Part shown: positions 34,947 to 47,240 of the stretch, in pieces
How the letters are laid out: each line of letters opens with the position of its first letter
How positions within the stretch are numbered: position 1 is the stretch's first letter
Assembly: GCA_963575645.1 (NCBI GenBank)
Contig: OY754470.1
Span: forward strand, 49,383,201 to 49,447,200
Reading direction: 5' to 3'
Length of the DNA stretch: 64,000 nucleotides
Origin: Xanthostigma xanthostigma
Lineage: Eukaryota > Arthropoda > Insecta > Raphidioptera > Raphidiidae
Position numbers and translations under genes: made by a program
The notes under the pieces: generated by a model
Seen by the model: only the letters and a program-made list of their open reading frames with translations
The model's database searches: none
What the model was told of the DNA's origin: nothing

Positions 34947-35759
34947 GTGTTCAGCCTAAAAAACCAATAGATTTTTGGCAATAGATATGTTTAGCGAGAT
35001 TTTAGATATAATGATATCCATTGAATTCACAGACATGTTCCATGTTCAACTTTTGTGCTTTTTTTTAGACTAAGAAAAATAGTTGAAAAGTAGGTAATGT
35101 TGAAAGGTGTCAGTCTGTATAAAATAATAATGTCATATTCGGATTCAATGCACTCGAAAACATATTTATTCAACTCATGCGCGCTATTCATGTTTTATCA
35201 TGCCTAAAAACCGAACCCTAAATAGCCATTTACCGACTGGTGACAATTACTTGTCATAACTCAATGAAAATTCCTACTAGCTCAGCCATTGTGGAGTAAT
35301 GAAAATAAACGTAACTATTTTCTGAGTCGTAACGAAATAGTAGGTAACAACAACTCCGTTGTTACCCATTGAGGCTAAAATTGAGAGGCCGAATGTTTTC
35401 GACATGGAGTTTATTCATAACCGGCTAACCTCAAACCAAAACATTGAATCGTGCTGTTTGGTGCTGTTAGTATTGACAGTTTTTTTATAAAGAAATAAAT
35501 AGATATTTACAACATCTCATTAATAATAATAAATAAAACATGAATAACGCGCAATTGTTGAATAAAATAATTATGGGCGTAACTTGTAGGCTAAGTCATG
35601 ACCTGTCAGCGCGATGAATGACTTAGACTACTAGTTACGCCAATAACTATTCTAGAGCTTGGGATTTTTTTAAGATTGTGAATTTAATAGATATCTCTAT
35701 ATCTAAAATCTTGCTAAACATATCTGTAGCTAAAACATATTCGCAACCTCACTGAACAT
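34947..35759. repeat. TIR element, about 85-bp inverted ends
   Basis: The left end GTGTTCAGCC ... ATATGTTTAGCGAGATTTTA is inverted at 35685-35759. The centre contains GGTAACAAC/GTTGTTACC (35343-35367) and a separate hairpin at 35575-35643. No transposase. Confidence 0.55.
35575..35643. repeat. Short hairpin
   Basis: GGGCGTAACTTGTAGGCTAA pairs with TTAGACTACTAGTTACGCC with few mismatches; the loop contains GACCTGTCAGCGCG. Confidence 0.55.
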
Positions 35760-36282
35760 CAGACGGTGTATTGTTATATAAAATCGAATCCTTGGAATGT
35801 GCAAGATTCAAATTATCGTTAAGGATTATTTGTTAAATCGGCAACTTAAGCGGTATATAATAGCTTGATAAGGTTAAAATAATCATAATATATTATCCAT
35901 TTCATTTTGATCCTTATCCGTTATCCGGATAAAAATAAAACTCTTGTAAAATTCAAATTACCTGTTAGAGCTATATTTTTGCGTCGCTTCTGCCCCCGCA
36001 ATAGGTAGGGTAACCGGCGCTACATTATAACTATACGTATATTGGGTTCAATCGATGCGTTATAAATAAGATATCAAAAATGCTGATCGATCAGTTCGTG
36101 TTTTAAATTCGCTCCGCGTTTATAAGAGAACGCCACGCCTGTAAACTTTTCTACTGTGCTTCTGCTGACTGACGTAGCAAAATATTCGGTTATACGCTCA
36201 CTCCTTGCTGCCGGTGGATAAGGGACAGGCAAAATATACAGCTTTTCCAAAGTGCAAAAAATTATCAATTATTTAAATTTCT
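35760..36282. other. Unclassified region
   Basis: Nothing supported. Confidence 0.4.
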
Positions 36283-36393
36283 CTATTTTTTTAATAAATA
36301 AAATTATCAACCAATTTCTCTGGAAAATAGGTCGATAATTTTATTTATTGAAGAGTTCTAATCAGACGTTAATCAAAGATTTTACTATTTTTT
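36283..36393. mobile_element. Penelope-like element, family C copy 5 (minimal)
   Basis: About 92 bp: a truncated left arm (AATAAATAAAATTATCAACC), an inverted right arm, and the GAGTTCTAATCAGACGTTAA extension. The flanks CTATTTTTTTA and CTATTTTTTAT look like the target duplication. Confidence 0.6.
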
Positions 36394-37460
36394 ATTGACT
36401 TTTAAAAATCCGTCCAAAACTATATCTCCTTATCCGCTTCGAGTTCTTCTAGCTTTGGAATTAGTGGAAACTGAGTTCGTTATTTTACTAGCCTAACTAA
36501 CTTATGAGTAAACATTGATATAATGTCTTGGAAACACTGTATATTTGTACGAACAGTGATCAAGGTTATGTGAAAGTACATACTTCTTTTGCATGGTCAC
36601 GCGGTATGTTGAATTCTTTATTGAATATAGAATTTTACACACTTTATCTTATTAGGAAAATATTTAGTATTGCGGTTAGGTTTCTCTTCATGAATTTGAC
36701 GTAGGAAAAAATATGCATAGACAACAAACCGTTCGCTTTTGTAGTTCAGGGGGTAAGATACGATGGTGGAAGTAAAGGGTCTGAACATTTTTTTTTATTG
36801 TGGAAAAGGAACCTTGTAATTTTATTGTGATTTTCAGAAAAATAAATAGTGAAATGGTTATTTAAGCATTGGCACTCTTGGCCTACTATAAAACTTAAAT
36901 TAGTAACTTGAAGTCCAGCGTATTTCTTAAAATGGTGGAAGCAAAAGGTCTGATACATTTTTTTTTTGAAAAGTCTTGTTTTTATTTTGATTATGGTTTC
37001 AAAGAAAGTCATCCTTCTCAATTCAAAAAGAAATTAGAAAATGTTTATTTTAGTTTTATAAGCTATTTTTTTATTTTTAAACGGAAAGGTTGTTAAAAAA
37101 ACACGAATGTGTACAATTTTGTAACTTATTATTGTAAAATTATCTTTGTATTCTATTAGACCACCTAATCTTTTGTTGACCGTCTTCCCTAACCAATGAT
37201 ATTACTGAAATTTGACCGGTAATTTTCTCTCTATTCATTTCAACATGATACTAAAGCTTCGCTATTTTCAAAATCTCCTAATTAAAGTTTTATTATTCTA
37301 TTCTACTCATTTTAATCAAAATCAAGCTTTCAAAGCGTTCTTTGTCAATGAAAAACAATCATTTTTTTGGGAGTACAATCTAATTTTCTAGATGACAGGG
37401 AGTTTGAATACAACATTAGACTGTTCTTGATTATATTGTCACAATCTAAGATCATTTTTT
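36394..37460. other. Unclassified region
   Basis: The segment ATGGTGGAAGYAAARGGTCT is present twice, at about 36762 and 36932. No gene. Confidence 0.45.
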
Positions 37461-37464
37461 GATC

Positions 37465-37548
37465 AAATTTTTGACAATCCTTTCTGCAACCCAGCATACG
37501 TAGTGATTACTACTTATGCTGGGTTGCAGAAAGGATTGTCAAAAATTT
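37465..37548. repeat. Near-perfect 84-nt hairpin
   Basis: The 39-nt arms (37465-37503 and 37510-37548) match at 38 positions around a 6-nt loop; the core is GACAATCCTTTCTGCAACCC. It has pre-miRNA-like size. The similarity of one arm to 88-140 and 38108-38160 argues for a MITE family instead. Confidence 0.65.
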
Positions 37549-39280
37549 CTTTAGTATTCATTTTATAAAGATATGCTATACTGTCACTTAATGTTTATCC
37601 GTAGTTATTATCTTAGGTCTATTTGAATAATTGAAAGAAAAAGCACATCCTTATGTCCAAATATGGGATGTTGAAATACCTTTCAAGTTGTCGTTGTCGT
37701 CATCATTTTCTCATCGTACAGAGAGAAAGAGAGAGAGAGATAGAAAGGGAGGACACGGGTGGGAGGAAGAGGTAGAGAGTTGTGTGTCGATCGCCGTTGT
37801 TCGCATATTATCGTTTTTCAAGGGCTATGTCGCTGGTGCGTGGAGTTGGCACGCACCACGCACAAGGCCCCACTTGGGTGTTTGCAGAGCGTCACGGCTT
37901 ATAACACGCTTGAATCAATCGACTGAAACCTATATGCATCTTTAATGAGTTCGGAAGCGTCGCTGTGTAAAATAATTTTTTATCTTTTATTTGACGTAAC
38001 CGAGCAATTGATGAGACCAATACACTCTCTTTGAACTGAAATTTTTCTAGAGAGAATAGCGAGACGAAAAAATTTCGCGCCTGAAATTAATTTTGAAATA
38101 TTGAAAACGTTGGATTACAGAAGGCGTTGTCAGAAAATCTGATTTGACAATGGCCTTAGATCACACAAAATAATTGTTCAATTGAAACGACTTTTTTTGT
38201 CTATAGTCTAGACAGTTTTTCCTCCACGATTTCCACTTCGAAAAAACATTTTCCAACGCATTTTGATCAAAATTTAGCTTAAAAAGCTATCTTTTTCTAA
38301 ATAGAACAATCAATTGTTTATAATTGTTACAATTATAATTAAAATAGCTAATAATAATATAATAATAACCATGAAAAGAATAAAATTGAGTTTTTTTCCG
38401 TGCTTCTTTTTCCAACTGCGCCTCCCTCGTGTCTCAAACAAACTTGTTGCCCATGGTGTTTGTTAGTAATAAATTCTTATATGTATAGAAAATGGCAACG
38501 AGACTTTTGTCCGTAATATTTTTACGCACTTTATTTAGAAAACTCAAGTACTTTTGATCACAAAATTATTAGCATATTTAAAATGAAAATTTTTACTTTT
38601 TACAATATCCATAAGACTGCATAAATATTATTCGTTTTATTTGTTCAGATAGTTGAAAAAAGTTCCTAAATATGTTCAAGTGATGAGAGAAGAAAAGTTT
38701 TTAAAGCTTTTCGAGTCACGATAGCTTGATACCAAATATTAAAAATGTTTTTAAAAGAGCACTCGAAAATCAAATATTTGTATTCCATCTAAACTTTGTC
38801 AATCAGTCATTTGTCTGAATAATGTTTAAGAGTTTTGTTCTCATTTAATCTACAGATTGTTCGAAAGCTAAACCATATTCACGGCAGCCATGATCACGGT
38901 ATACAAAAGTTAGACGCAATAGCTGACCCAGTAACGTTTTTTAAATAATATTAATTTCGATGAAAATAATATTGCACAAAATTTAGTTGAAAACTCTCTT
39001 TTGTTGTAGATCAGAAATCATGGCTTCTTCGCCCTTAATTTTATTAAATGCATCCCACGATTTTATTTCAGTCTTATTCAAGTCCCAGATATTGGTCTAT
39101 TATTTTTTTTCTAACTTTTAGTACAACAATTTACTGTACAAAAAAATCGATCAACTTAAAAAACAGGTATAACTTTTTTAATTTACTAGCGTTTAGTACA
39201 TCATCAAATGTACAATCGTTTGAGTTAGAAAGTTTTTTATTTGTTTTCCAAAACGAGTGTCAATGTTAAAATATGAAGAA
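37549..39280. other. Unclassified region
   Basis: A purine-rich GA tract (37715-37745) and a GC-richer stretch to 37930 lie in an open frame with no domain. Positions 38108-38160 hold the second copy of the inverted motif seen at 88-140. Confidence 0.4.
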
Positions 39281-39759
39281 CTAGCCGTTACCCGCGGCTT
39301 CGCACGCGACTCGGACGAAACACGGATGCTTCCCATTATTTGGCATAGTTTCTCAACGTAGATCCTACAATAAATTTCAAAATTACTGAAATTCACGTGA
39401 TCAACGACCTGACAAACCTTGAAAATGACACCCATGTTGATTTTTAGACTATTTACCTCTTTTCACCCTCTAAAAGGGTTGTTTTTGAAAAAGCATGAAA
39501 CACGTGTTTATTTATTTGTTGACAGGTGTAATCCTGGGAATTTTCGAATTGATACAAGCTTATAATATGATTTCTCCATGTAGATTTTGAACCCGCGTTA
39601 CACCTTTTTAAGGATTGAATTTGCAAAAATGTGTTCTTAGCGGATGCCTACGTCATGATACCTATCTGGGTGCCAAATTTCAGTCCAATCTGTCCAGTGG
39701 TTTGAGCTGTGCGTTGATAGATCAGTCAGTCAGTCATGGTTTCCTGTTATATATTTAGA
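39281..39759 (-). mobile_element. Non-autonomous Helitron
   Basis: On the minus strand it begins TCTAAATATATAACAGGAAA, with the (GACT)n-like stretch and GATCTATCAACGCACAGC, and ends GGGTAACGGCTAG. The flanking bases are A and T, the usual Helitron target. No Rep/helicase gene. Confidence 0.75.
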
Positions 39760-41850
39760 TTTATAGCGAAAATAAGGAATGGATACGGCACTTATTGTTA
39801 AAGTTTTAAGTACCGAGTCTAAAGTAAATAAGTGTTTATTATTATGCCCCAGTTTTCAGCATTTTATTGATTAAATTAAAATTTCTTCTTGAAAAGTTTC
39901 GCCTAACCTTTCAAGTTATATAAACGTAATTGTTTGATTGAACTTTTCAATGCTATGTTTTCAGTCACTATAGGTGCATTTTTCACACAGCATGTAGCGT
40001 TTCATCTAACTTCGCGCTACGCCCTCGCTGTGCCGCCGCGTTGCTCGTGCAGTTGGTAATAACATAGCTTCCACCCGCCTCTCCGGCACACGTGTCATGT
40101 CTATTCCAAATCGATACTGACGCCCTATGACAGCCACAGCGATAGTAAACTAGACGCTTGCACCGACGCCGTCTTATTAAGAGGCTCGTATCTTAATTGA
40201 AACGCTGGGCGGAAAATGGGCGTAAATAAAAAAAAAGAACAGGCGTGTCGTGGTCACAGTCGTTAGAAGTTAAGCTTAATGATAAACCATAAATTAACTT
40301 ACTGTAAAAATATCTGCATGCATTTTAATATATTATGTCTGTATATTTTTTTGTGAAACATCTATTGGCACGCTCGGTAGCAAAACGTCACGGCAAACGG
40401 CATGATGCTATATCCCTCCCCGCCCCGGCTTCGTTCTTTCGCTGTGTGCTGCGTGTGCGACTATAGTACTGCGTATACATACTTTGTATTAGTTACAGGC
40501 TGAACATTTTTTAATATGACAGGGCAAAATTTAGTTAGGGTAGGACGGGGGAATGGCGTTCACTTAAGGAAAACATGGTGTATTTTTTGAATTATTTATT
40601 ATAAATCAAAATTAAGAAGAGTAACAAAGTCTTTAATTATCGTGTAATCAACAATTTAACAACAAAAGCATATATTTTTCACCTACTAGTAGTAGGAAAA
40701 GATTATTAAAAAAACATGTTTGAGCGGCATTGCCCCTGACTTTGGGTAATGCCGCTCAGGGTCTCATAAAGAAGTGTACCCTATCCAATCCGGCTGTTTT
40801 GCTGCTTTGATCAAAATTGTTTTTGATATTGTTGCGTTCAAACAAATTTACGCAAATCTGCAATACTGAGTTCATACTAGCGAGCCTAGCAACTTAACTT
40901 GTTCAGCACCTAATTAAAAATTAGATCAGCGCGGCCGTAAAGGAAGAAACGCTCTTCACGGTCGCATTACGCGAGCTGACTGTCCGTTTGCATCGCTGTC
41001 TATTAGAGGCGCCCTCCCCTCGCGCTTCACGCGACGTGACGTGTTCTTACGTTCCTTTTTGACAGAGTTACAGAGGTGAGCGCCACTCACCCTCCCTCCC
41101 CTTCTAGAATTTTGCTTAAATGTATGTTTCACATCTACCAAGCGTTCCTCGACGGCTTCTAAATTTTTTTAATGTGAATTTTGCATTTTAGCGATCCAGT
41201 CGGTTGATTTTCTATCAAAATTTATGTATGTTTTTTAGACAACCGCATACTTTAAATTTATATTTATTGTACATATTAAATAAAAAGTGTTTGAACAACA
41301 AGGAGTTTTTCTCCGAAATAAAAATTTCTATATACTGTACAAATATTTATAGATACCATAAAATTTCTGCTAACAAGAAACCCTGCGTTATATTGCCCAG
41401 AAAATATAGTTTATTGTTAAAGTGGGTTGTAGAAATGGCGGATAAGAGTGAAGTTAGTGCACGTAGTGAAGTTAGCTGGTATAGTGTACGGTGATGATGC
41501 CAGTGTCGCCAACGTTATATAACTAACATAACTTCACAGTGTCCTCTCACCCGTTCCCATACTCTTCGTGCCATATCACGAATCATTTAACCGCATCAAA
41601 AGGCAGGGGTCTGAGTTTTATAGCCTGTGTGATGATTTTCTCCTCCATGTTATATTATTTCACACAACTTTACCGTATCTTGTAATTGTTGGAAAAGTTA
41701 CTTCGAACGCAAAAAACTTATTCGATTAATGCGCGAAATTCATTATCTATAAAAAATAATGCGATCTTTAAAGAAGTGGCTGATACTATTTTATTTTTGG
41801 AACACGAACTAGTTCAACGTTTCAAATAAAATACTCTCGTGTATAATACA
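39760..41850. other. Unclassified region with GC-richer patches
   Basis: Patches at 39970-40240, 40370-40460 and 40920-41110 are unusually GC/CpG-rich. A stable hairpin (TGAGCGGCATT ... AATGCCGCTCA) lies at 40721-40758. No coding family is recognised. Promoter or untranslated exons are possible. Confidence 0.35.
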
Positions 41851-42611
41851 CTAACGGTCCCGCCCGGTTTCACCCGGGTGCAAAAGAACGAATGGGGAAG
41901 GAAGGAACATGAGGACGCACATTCATCTTAGTTTACCGAGATGAATGTTGTGTCCAAACTTCATAATTATCGGAGTTACCGTTCAAAATTTTTTGTCATT
42001 AAAAAGCAGTATTAAATTTATACTTTTTTTAAGTAATTTTCTTTTAATATAATATATTATATTTAATAAAAAACACTGTAGGAAAATTATTTCTATATAT
42101 AGGTACCTATAGTTGTAACAGTTTTCAAATGAGCAATTAATTAGATTTATTTAGATTTATTAGTCGTAATAAAATTTAAAAAAATTGAAATGTAAGTCTT
42201 AGAAGAAAGCAACGTAGAAAATAAAAAAAAGTAAAAATATATTCGCCGACGCGGGGCTTGAACCCAAGACCCTGGCATTAAGAGTCTTACGCTCTACCGA
42301 TTGAGCTAACCGGACTTGTGAACGTGACGCGCTAATATTGCAATATTTAGTTAAAGCATTTCACCTGATAATATTTGTCGGACGGACTAATTTTGAGATA
42401 CATCTTGCAATATTTTTCATTGATGTTCCGCTCCAATTGGTCGTAGCGTGATATTATATAGTGTTAAAATGTTAAAATGTGTTTGTAGCAGATGCCAACG
42501 TCATGGTATCTATCTCTGTGTCAAATTTCAGCCCAATCCGTCCACTGGTTTGAGCTGTGCGTTGATAGATCAGTCAGTCAGTCAGTCACGGTTTCCTTTT
42601 ATATATTTAGA
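41851..42611 (-). mobile_element. Non-autonomous Helitron carrying a tRNA-like sequence
   Basis: The minus strand starts TCTAAATATATAAAAGGAAA and GTGACTGACTGACTGACT, and ends with CACCCGGGTGAAACCGGG and CGGGACCGTTAG (CTAG variant). It is flanked by A and T. The 3' third matches the Helitron at 50847-52361. Confidence 0.8.
42244..42315 (-). pseudogene. tRNA-Lys(CTT)-derived sequence
   Basis: The minus strand has the D-arm TAGCTCAATCGGTAGAGC, an anticodon loop containing CTT (GACTCTTAAT), and box B GGGTTCAAGCCCC. One base is missing near the acceptor 3' strand and the acceptor pairs are disrupted, so it is a pseudo-tRNA inside a Helitron rather than a functional tRNA gene. Confidence 0.7.
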
Positions 42612-43110
42612 TAATGATTCTTGCATCGATGTGTATTTTATTTGTTTGTTTCGTAAAAGTATTTTGCCAATATTTCACTGACTTAAATTTTAAACGAATA
42701 GCTGTCTTAGAAACAATGTAACTCGCTCGTTAAACTGCAGTTATTACATTATATTTAAATAACGACCAAACCTGGAAATAAGAAGTGAACTCTAACATTA
42801 AAAATCTACATAAATATCTGCAACTGTAATTTTAAATTCAGTGCATCGTGTATCTTGGCTGTTATAGTTTTTTCTGCATAAGGATTTCTATAATAATGTA
42901 CAAACTAGGAATATAGTTCAACCTCGATTATCCGAGCCAATGGCGGATCCAAGATTTATTTATAGGATAGGGGAAGGAGTGCCCCTTATAATATTGAATT
43001 TCACTATGTCTTTGGAATTCATTCATTAGCAATGACATTGACAAGAATAACTATTAAAAAATACTGGTTAGAGTACTCGATATGCAAAACATCCATTGTA
43101 AATACACAAT
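42612..43110. other. Unclassified region
   Basis: A pogo/Tigger-like end (AGTTCAACCTCGATTATCCG) at about 42916 may pair with GAGGCTCTACTGTATG at about 43987, which would make 42914-43995 a decayed element containing the next two features. Confidence 0.35.
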
Positions 43111-43114
43111 TATT

Positions 43115-43275
43115 AGATGAAAATGAGAAGAAATCCTTTCCAAAAAATTTTTGATTTTTTTTTTATTTTTTATTATTTAATTGTTGAGCGCTTTAGGACA
43201 TATTAGTCCATCTTCAGAATAGTTTTTTTATAAAACATTTGTTGGAAAGAATTTCTTCTCATTTTCATCTGAAAT
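43115..43275. mobile_element. Inverted element, PLE-like family F
   Basis: GATGAAAATGAGAAGAAAT...CTTTCCAA ends are inverted to each other. On the minus strand CTGAAGA plus T, a stem GGAC/GTCC, then TAAAGCGCT occupies the place of CTGANGA/GAAACGT in the other families. Confidence 0.45.
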
Positions 43276-43373
43276 TTTCCAAATTTCTGGCGTATTTAAA
43301 AAATTGCACAATTATAATTTTAAATTACATATAACAGTATTATAAGCCCTTTTAAGTGCGGAAAATTGTTTTA

Positions 43374-43750
43374 GCGCAGTGAAAAGGGGAAGGCGTTTGG
43401 GGGGAGCTCTTTAAAAAAAAAATTACAGGATCGTGTCGACGCAATAGCGTTTTTTTTGGGCAGTCAAAAGGGGAAGGCATCTGGGGGGAGTTCTTTAAAA
43501 AAACAATTACAGGGTTTTGTCGATGCGTTGCCGTTTTTTTTTGCGCAGACAAAAAGGGAGGGCGTTTAGGGAGAGTTCTTTAAAAAAACAACTATGGGGT
43601 CGTGTATAAAAAAACAATAACGGGGTCGTGTATAAAAAAACAATAACGGGGTCGTGTCGATGCGATGGGGGTTTTTTGCGCAGTGAAAAAGGAAGGGCGT
43701 TTGGAGGGAGTTTTTTAAAGAGCAATTACGGGGTCTTGTATGCAAAGTGA
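43374..43750. repeat. Minisatellite, period about 84-85 bp
   Basis: Four units start with GCGCAGT-type sequence at 43374, 43458, 43543 and 43678. The unit contains AAAAGGGGAAGGCGTTTGGG and ACGGGGTCGTGT. The third unit has an additional local triplication of a 25-26-bp subunit (AAAAAAACAATAACGGGGTC), which accounts for its extra 51 bp. Confidence 0.8.
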
Positions 43751-44980
43751 GATAGTATTACAGTAATTCTACATCAGTTGTTATGACGTGTATAATATGT
43801 GATTTCTGATTGGTTAGATTAAAAAAATGACCGCGAAAGACGAAAAGTTTTTACGTATTTTTGAGGAAATTTGTGAATAGTCCGTAAAGTTTAGATTAAA
43901 GTTAGATTAAAAAAAATAAACGATGCGTCTAGCCTAAACTTATTAACGTGTACGTATAATCAGTCGACCTCGCGCACAGATAACAGAGGCTCTACTGTAT
44001 GTAGATTTTCCAAGGATTTCATAAAAGATGAATGCACAATTCGTATTGTTAAAGCAACACGTTATTACTATTGCACCAGAGATTGTTAATCTGTTATGAA
44101 AGTTCATTCATAAAATATAATTTTGCAATTTCTTGTACATATGAAAGAGTTTTGTGCGGGAAATAATATTAGAATGCAAGTTCATTAAAATTTTAAAAGT
44201 TGAAAAAAACACAAAATTATAGACAGAATCTATAGCTACACTATTTTATAAAATTCTTCGTATGTATGTTTCACGAAAAATACCAACCATTATTTATTTG
44301 AGAGTTTTTGTAAGTAATTTATCTCAAACGGCCGAGAGAAAGGTTTCCATTATTAAGTTTCTGCCCTGGTTCGAAAAATCGTAGATCCGGGGCTGTGTAG
44401 TGCTTCAATGTGTAATTTAGAAAACAAAATAAATTATACAAAACCTTATTGAAGTTGAAACTAGTATATTAATGTCACTCTTAGAAAATGTTAAGTACTT
44501 CTGATTTTTGATATACATACGTAGTTGTAATTCTTACAGGAAATGTATATTCGTTCATTAAATAGTCAAAAGTAATAAATAACAACTGAGTTGAACTGAA
44601 TATTGCATATATACTTATACTTAGCTCCTTGATTGCACATACCGCTAAATTAGCGGTATGTGCTTTATTATCGCTTTGTGCGTCAGAGCTGACTTTCGTT
44701 CATATAAGAAGTTATATCTAAGTTAATTTCACACGAAACCCATTCAAATTGAAGCTTTTTGAAAAGAGGAGATTCTAATCTATAAAACAGAACCATTTTT
44801 AAATCAATTCGAGTTCATAAATACTATTAAAATTGTAATTGAAAATCACAAACAGCAGTTGTCGGTTGGTCTGTACGTATGTACGTATGTACGTACGTCA
44901 CGACTCTACAGATCGCAATTTTGGTCGGATTGCCTTGGGTCGTATTTTATTCACTTTGTTTACTATCAGACCATTTTTGT
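43751..44980. other. Unclassified region
   Basis: Contains a perfect 29-nt palindrome (14-nt arms, GCACATACCGCTAA) at 44635-44663 and a GTAC/GTAT microsatellite at 44874-44899. No gene. Confidence 0.5.
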
Positions 44981-44984
44981 AATG

Positions 44985-45094
44985 TTAAGATTTTTGTAAT
45001 GTTAATAATGGTTGAGTGGAAGATCAGTTTCGACTGAACTCCGCCATAATAAAGTTCCATTCTATTCTATTCTATTCTATTCTATTCTATTCTA
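44985..45094 (+). mobile_element. LINE 3' end with (ATTCT)n tail
   Basis: GGTTGAGTGGAAGATCAGTT and CTGAACTCCGCCATAATAAA run into six ATTCT units. The conserved 3' UTR followed by a short tandem tail is typical of CR1/jockey-like retrotransposons. The coding region is absent. Confidence 0.6.
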
Positions 45095-45275
45095 ACCCTA
45101 TTTAAATTCACTAAAATGTGTTCAGTAGTTTAATTTTTATAAACAGTTTTATTTTTTATTATTTTTGACAGCTAATAGTTTAAAAACAATATAATAATTG
45201 CTGTATAAATATAGTGTAATCCATAAAACAAGTGCTACACTTGTATACCGTGATAACACCACTACACATATTAGG

Positions 45276-45347
45276 CAGCCGTGGCGTAATGGTTACGCCG
45301 TTGGATCCCCAAGGGCAAGGTCCTGGGTTCGATTCCTTACAAAATCA
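45276..45347 (+). repeat. tRNA-like SINE head
   Basis: Box A (TGGCGTAATGG) and box B (GGTTCGATTCC) of a polymerase III promoter are spaced as in a tRNA, but the anticodon arm does not fold properly. T-rich sequence follows, so this is a tRNA-derived SINE rather than a tRNA gene. Confidence 0.65.
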
Positions 45348-45399
45348 TTGATATTTTTCTTTTTTTTTTCTTTTTATTTTGTTTTATTTTATTCCACTT

Positions 45400-46778
45400 G
45401 ATATTAATTATATATTATATTATGTATAGTTCTTAATTTTTTTTATTTTTGCAAACTTAAAAAAAAATATTTTTTCAATTTTTAATTATTTATTTCTTTA
45501 AATTTTTAAATCTTTTTAAATTTATTAAAAATATTTTTTAATTGTTATTTTTTTATCATACAGTGGAAAACTTGCGGGATGTGCACTTTTGGTTTTGCCA
45601 ACTATTTTGAACTTACAACCGTAGAAAATAAATAGAAAAGTTTTTTTTTGTTGCATTTCTTTTATTTGTCTGAAAGATTTAGAAGAATTATCATAAACTG
45701 TTCCCAATTTTACAATTATTGAAGTAGTCATTTATTAGTGTATATAAGTGTATATTTATTACAATGTTTAACCGCCGATTTGAATAATATTAAATTAAAA
45801 AACTGATTTATCTACCGATTTTTAATAACAATTTTAAAGTTGAAAATATTACTGCATTCCTTAGTTTTCAGGTTATCAAAAATTGATGTAATTATTTATT
45901 TAGGAACTGAAAAGTATGTGTTATCAAAATTATTGAAAGACAGTAGTCAAGTAAATAAACATTTATCAAATTAATAATATAAACGGATTGACAAGCACTA
46001 AAATTTATTTACTGTGCATTTATTTGTGTAATAATTAGCCTTAAAATTTATATTGTTATCTAAAAGATAATATTTACTACCCTAAAAACAGCAAATAACA
46101 ATCTCGTAAGACACATCAACAAAGCATTAATTGTATCGCCAAACCTTATATCTCTGGCCCTGGGCCCCACATTATTATGGCAGATCAGCGGGATAGGAAC
46201 TTTGGCCGGTCGGTCCCCCTGTCCACTGCTTTGATTTCTGATTTATGATCATCTCTTACTTGGTTCAGTTTGTCTCACCCACAGGCACGAGTCCTTGATC
46301 TCTCCTTGATCATATCTGAAAATTAAAAAAAAATTGAAAAAAAAAAAACAGAAATCATGATTATTTAAACGTGGAGGTAATGAGGCCCAGTAGTAATTCA
46401 ACAACCTAACTTTTGCCGGTTTCTCTTTTAACACATAAGCATGCATGACTCTTCGCTCACATTATTGAAATAAAATGGCAATTTGGATAGCAAATGAGTA
46501 ACAATTTAGGTTGTATTATGTCTGCTGTACAAATTGTTACAACGTAACACATTGTTCAGACAAGTTACAAATGTGCTTTCTAGAAACAAAGCGTTGAACA
46601 ACAGTGTAACATCCGTTAAGAATGCGCTTTCACGATGTTCATTACAGATCAGAAGTAAGGTTATATTTACATTATTCAATTACCAAAATCATACGTTTAC
46701 TGCTAGTAGATGTGATGCTACGCCACGAATTGGCACGTGAATACAATTCAGATGCATAAGTTAGTCCGAATGTAAAAA
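45400..46778. other. Unclassified AT-rich DNA
   Basis: A GC-richer stretch at about 46140-46240 has no recognised content. Confidence 0.4.
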
Positions 46779-47240
46779 AAAAGTTCCAGCCAATTGGGCG
46801 ACTGCACCGTTACAAGTTTAAAATGTTGACATTTGATATCTAGTATGATAAAGAAAATAACATTTCTGATATCGCGTGAGGTGATGGCTAGTATTTAATA
46901 TGATATTTGCTATTCGTTGCCATGGAAACCTACATAATATGTTTTACGTCATGTAAAAATTAATCAAAATATGCTTAACTAGTTTATTTCTGACAGATCA
47001 ACACAGCAAAAGAACCGCTGATTTTTGTTTTATTTTCAAAATATTTCCGAAACTATAAAGTTTAGAAAAACAATTTTTTAACAAAACTTTCTTGAAAGAA
47101 TAAATAGAATAATAAGCCGTTATGAAAAGTAAACCATTATTATAACAATAGGGCTCTTCATATCTGCATACCAAACATCCTCCCAAAATTTGATTTTAAT
47201 ACGTTCATCCGTTTGACCTGTATCGTGCGCTCACAGACAA
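46779..47240. repeat. Interspersed repeat R, copy 1
   Basis: From TTCCAGCCAATTGGGCG to CATCCGTTTGACC. It shares with 49151 and 54574 the phrases TTGACATTTGATATCTAGTA and TATTCGTTGCCATGG. Non-coding. Confidence 0.7.

Noticed and set aside
37631..37945. 104-residue plus-strand frame
   Set aside because: Low-complexity GA-rich start and no recognisable domain; GC content alone is not enough.
42244..42315. Functional tRNA-Lys gene
   Set aside because: Acceptor pairing is broken, one base is missing, and the sequence is embedded in a Helitron with a second diverged copy elsewhere.
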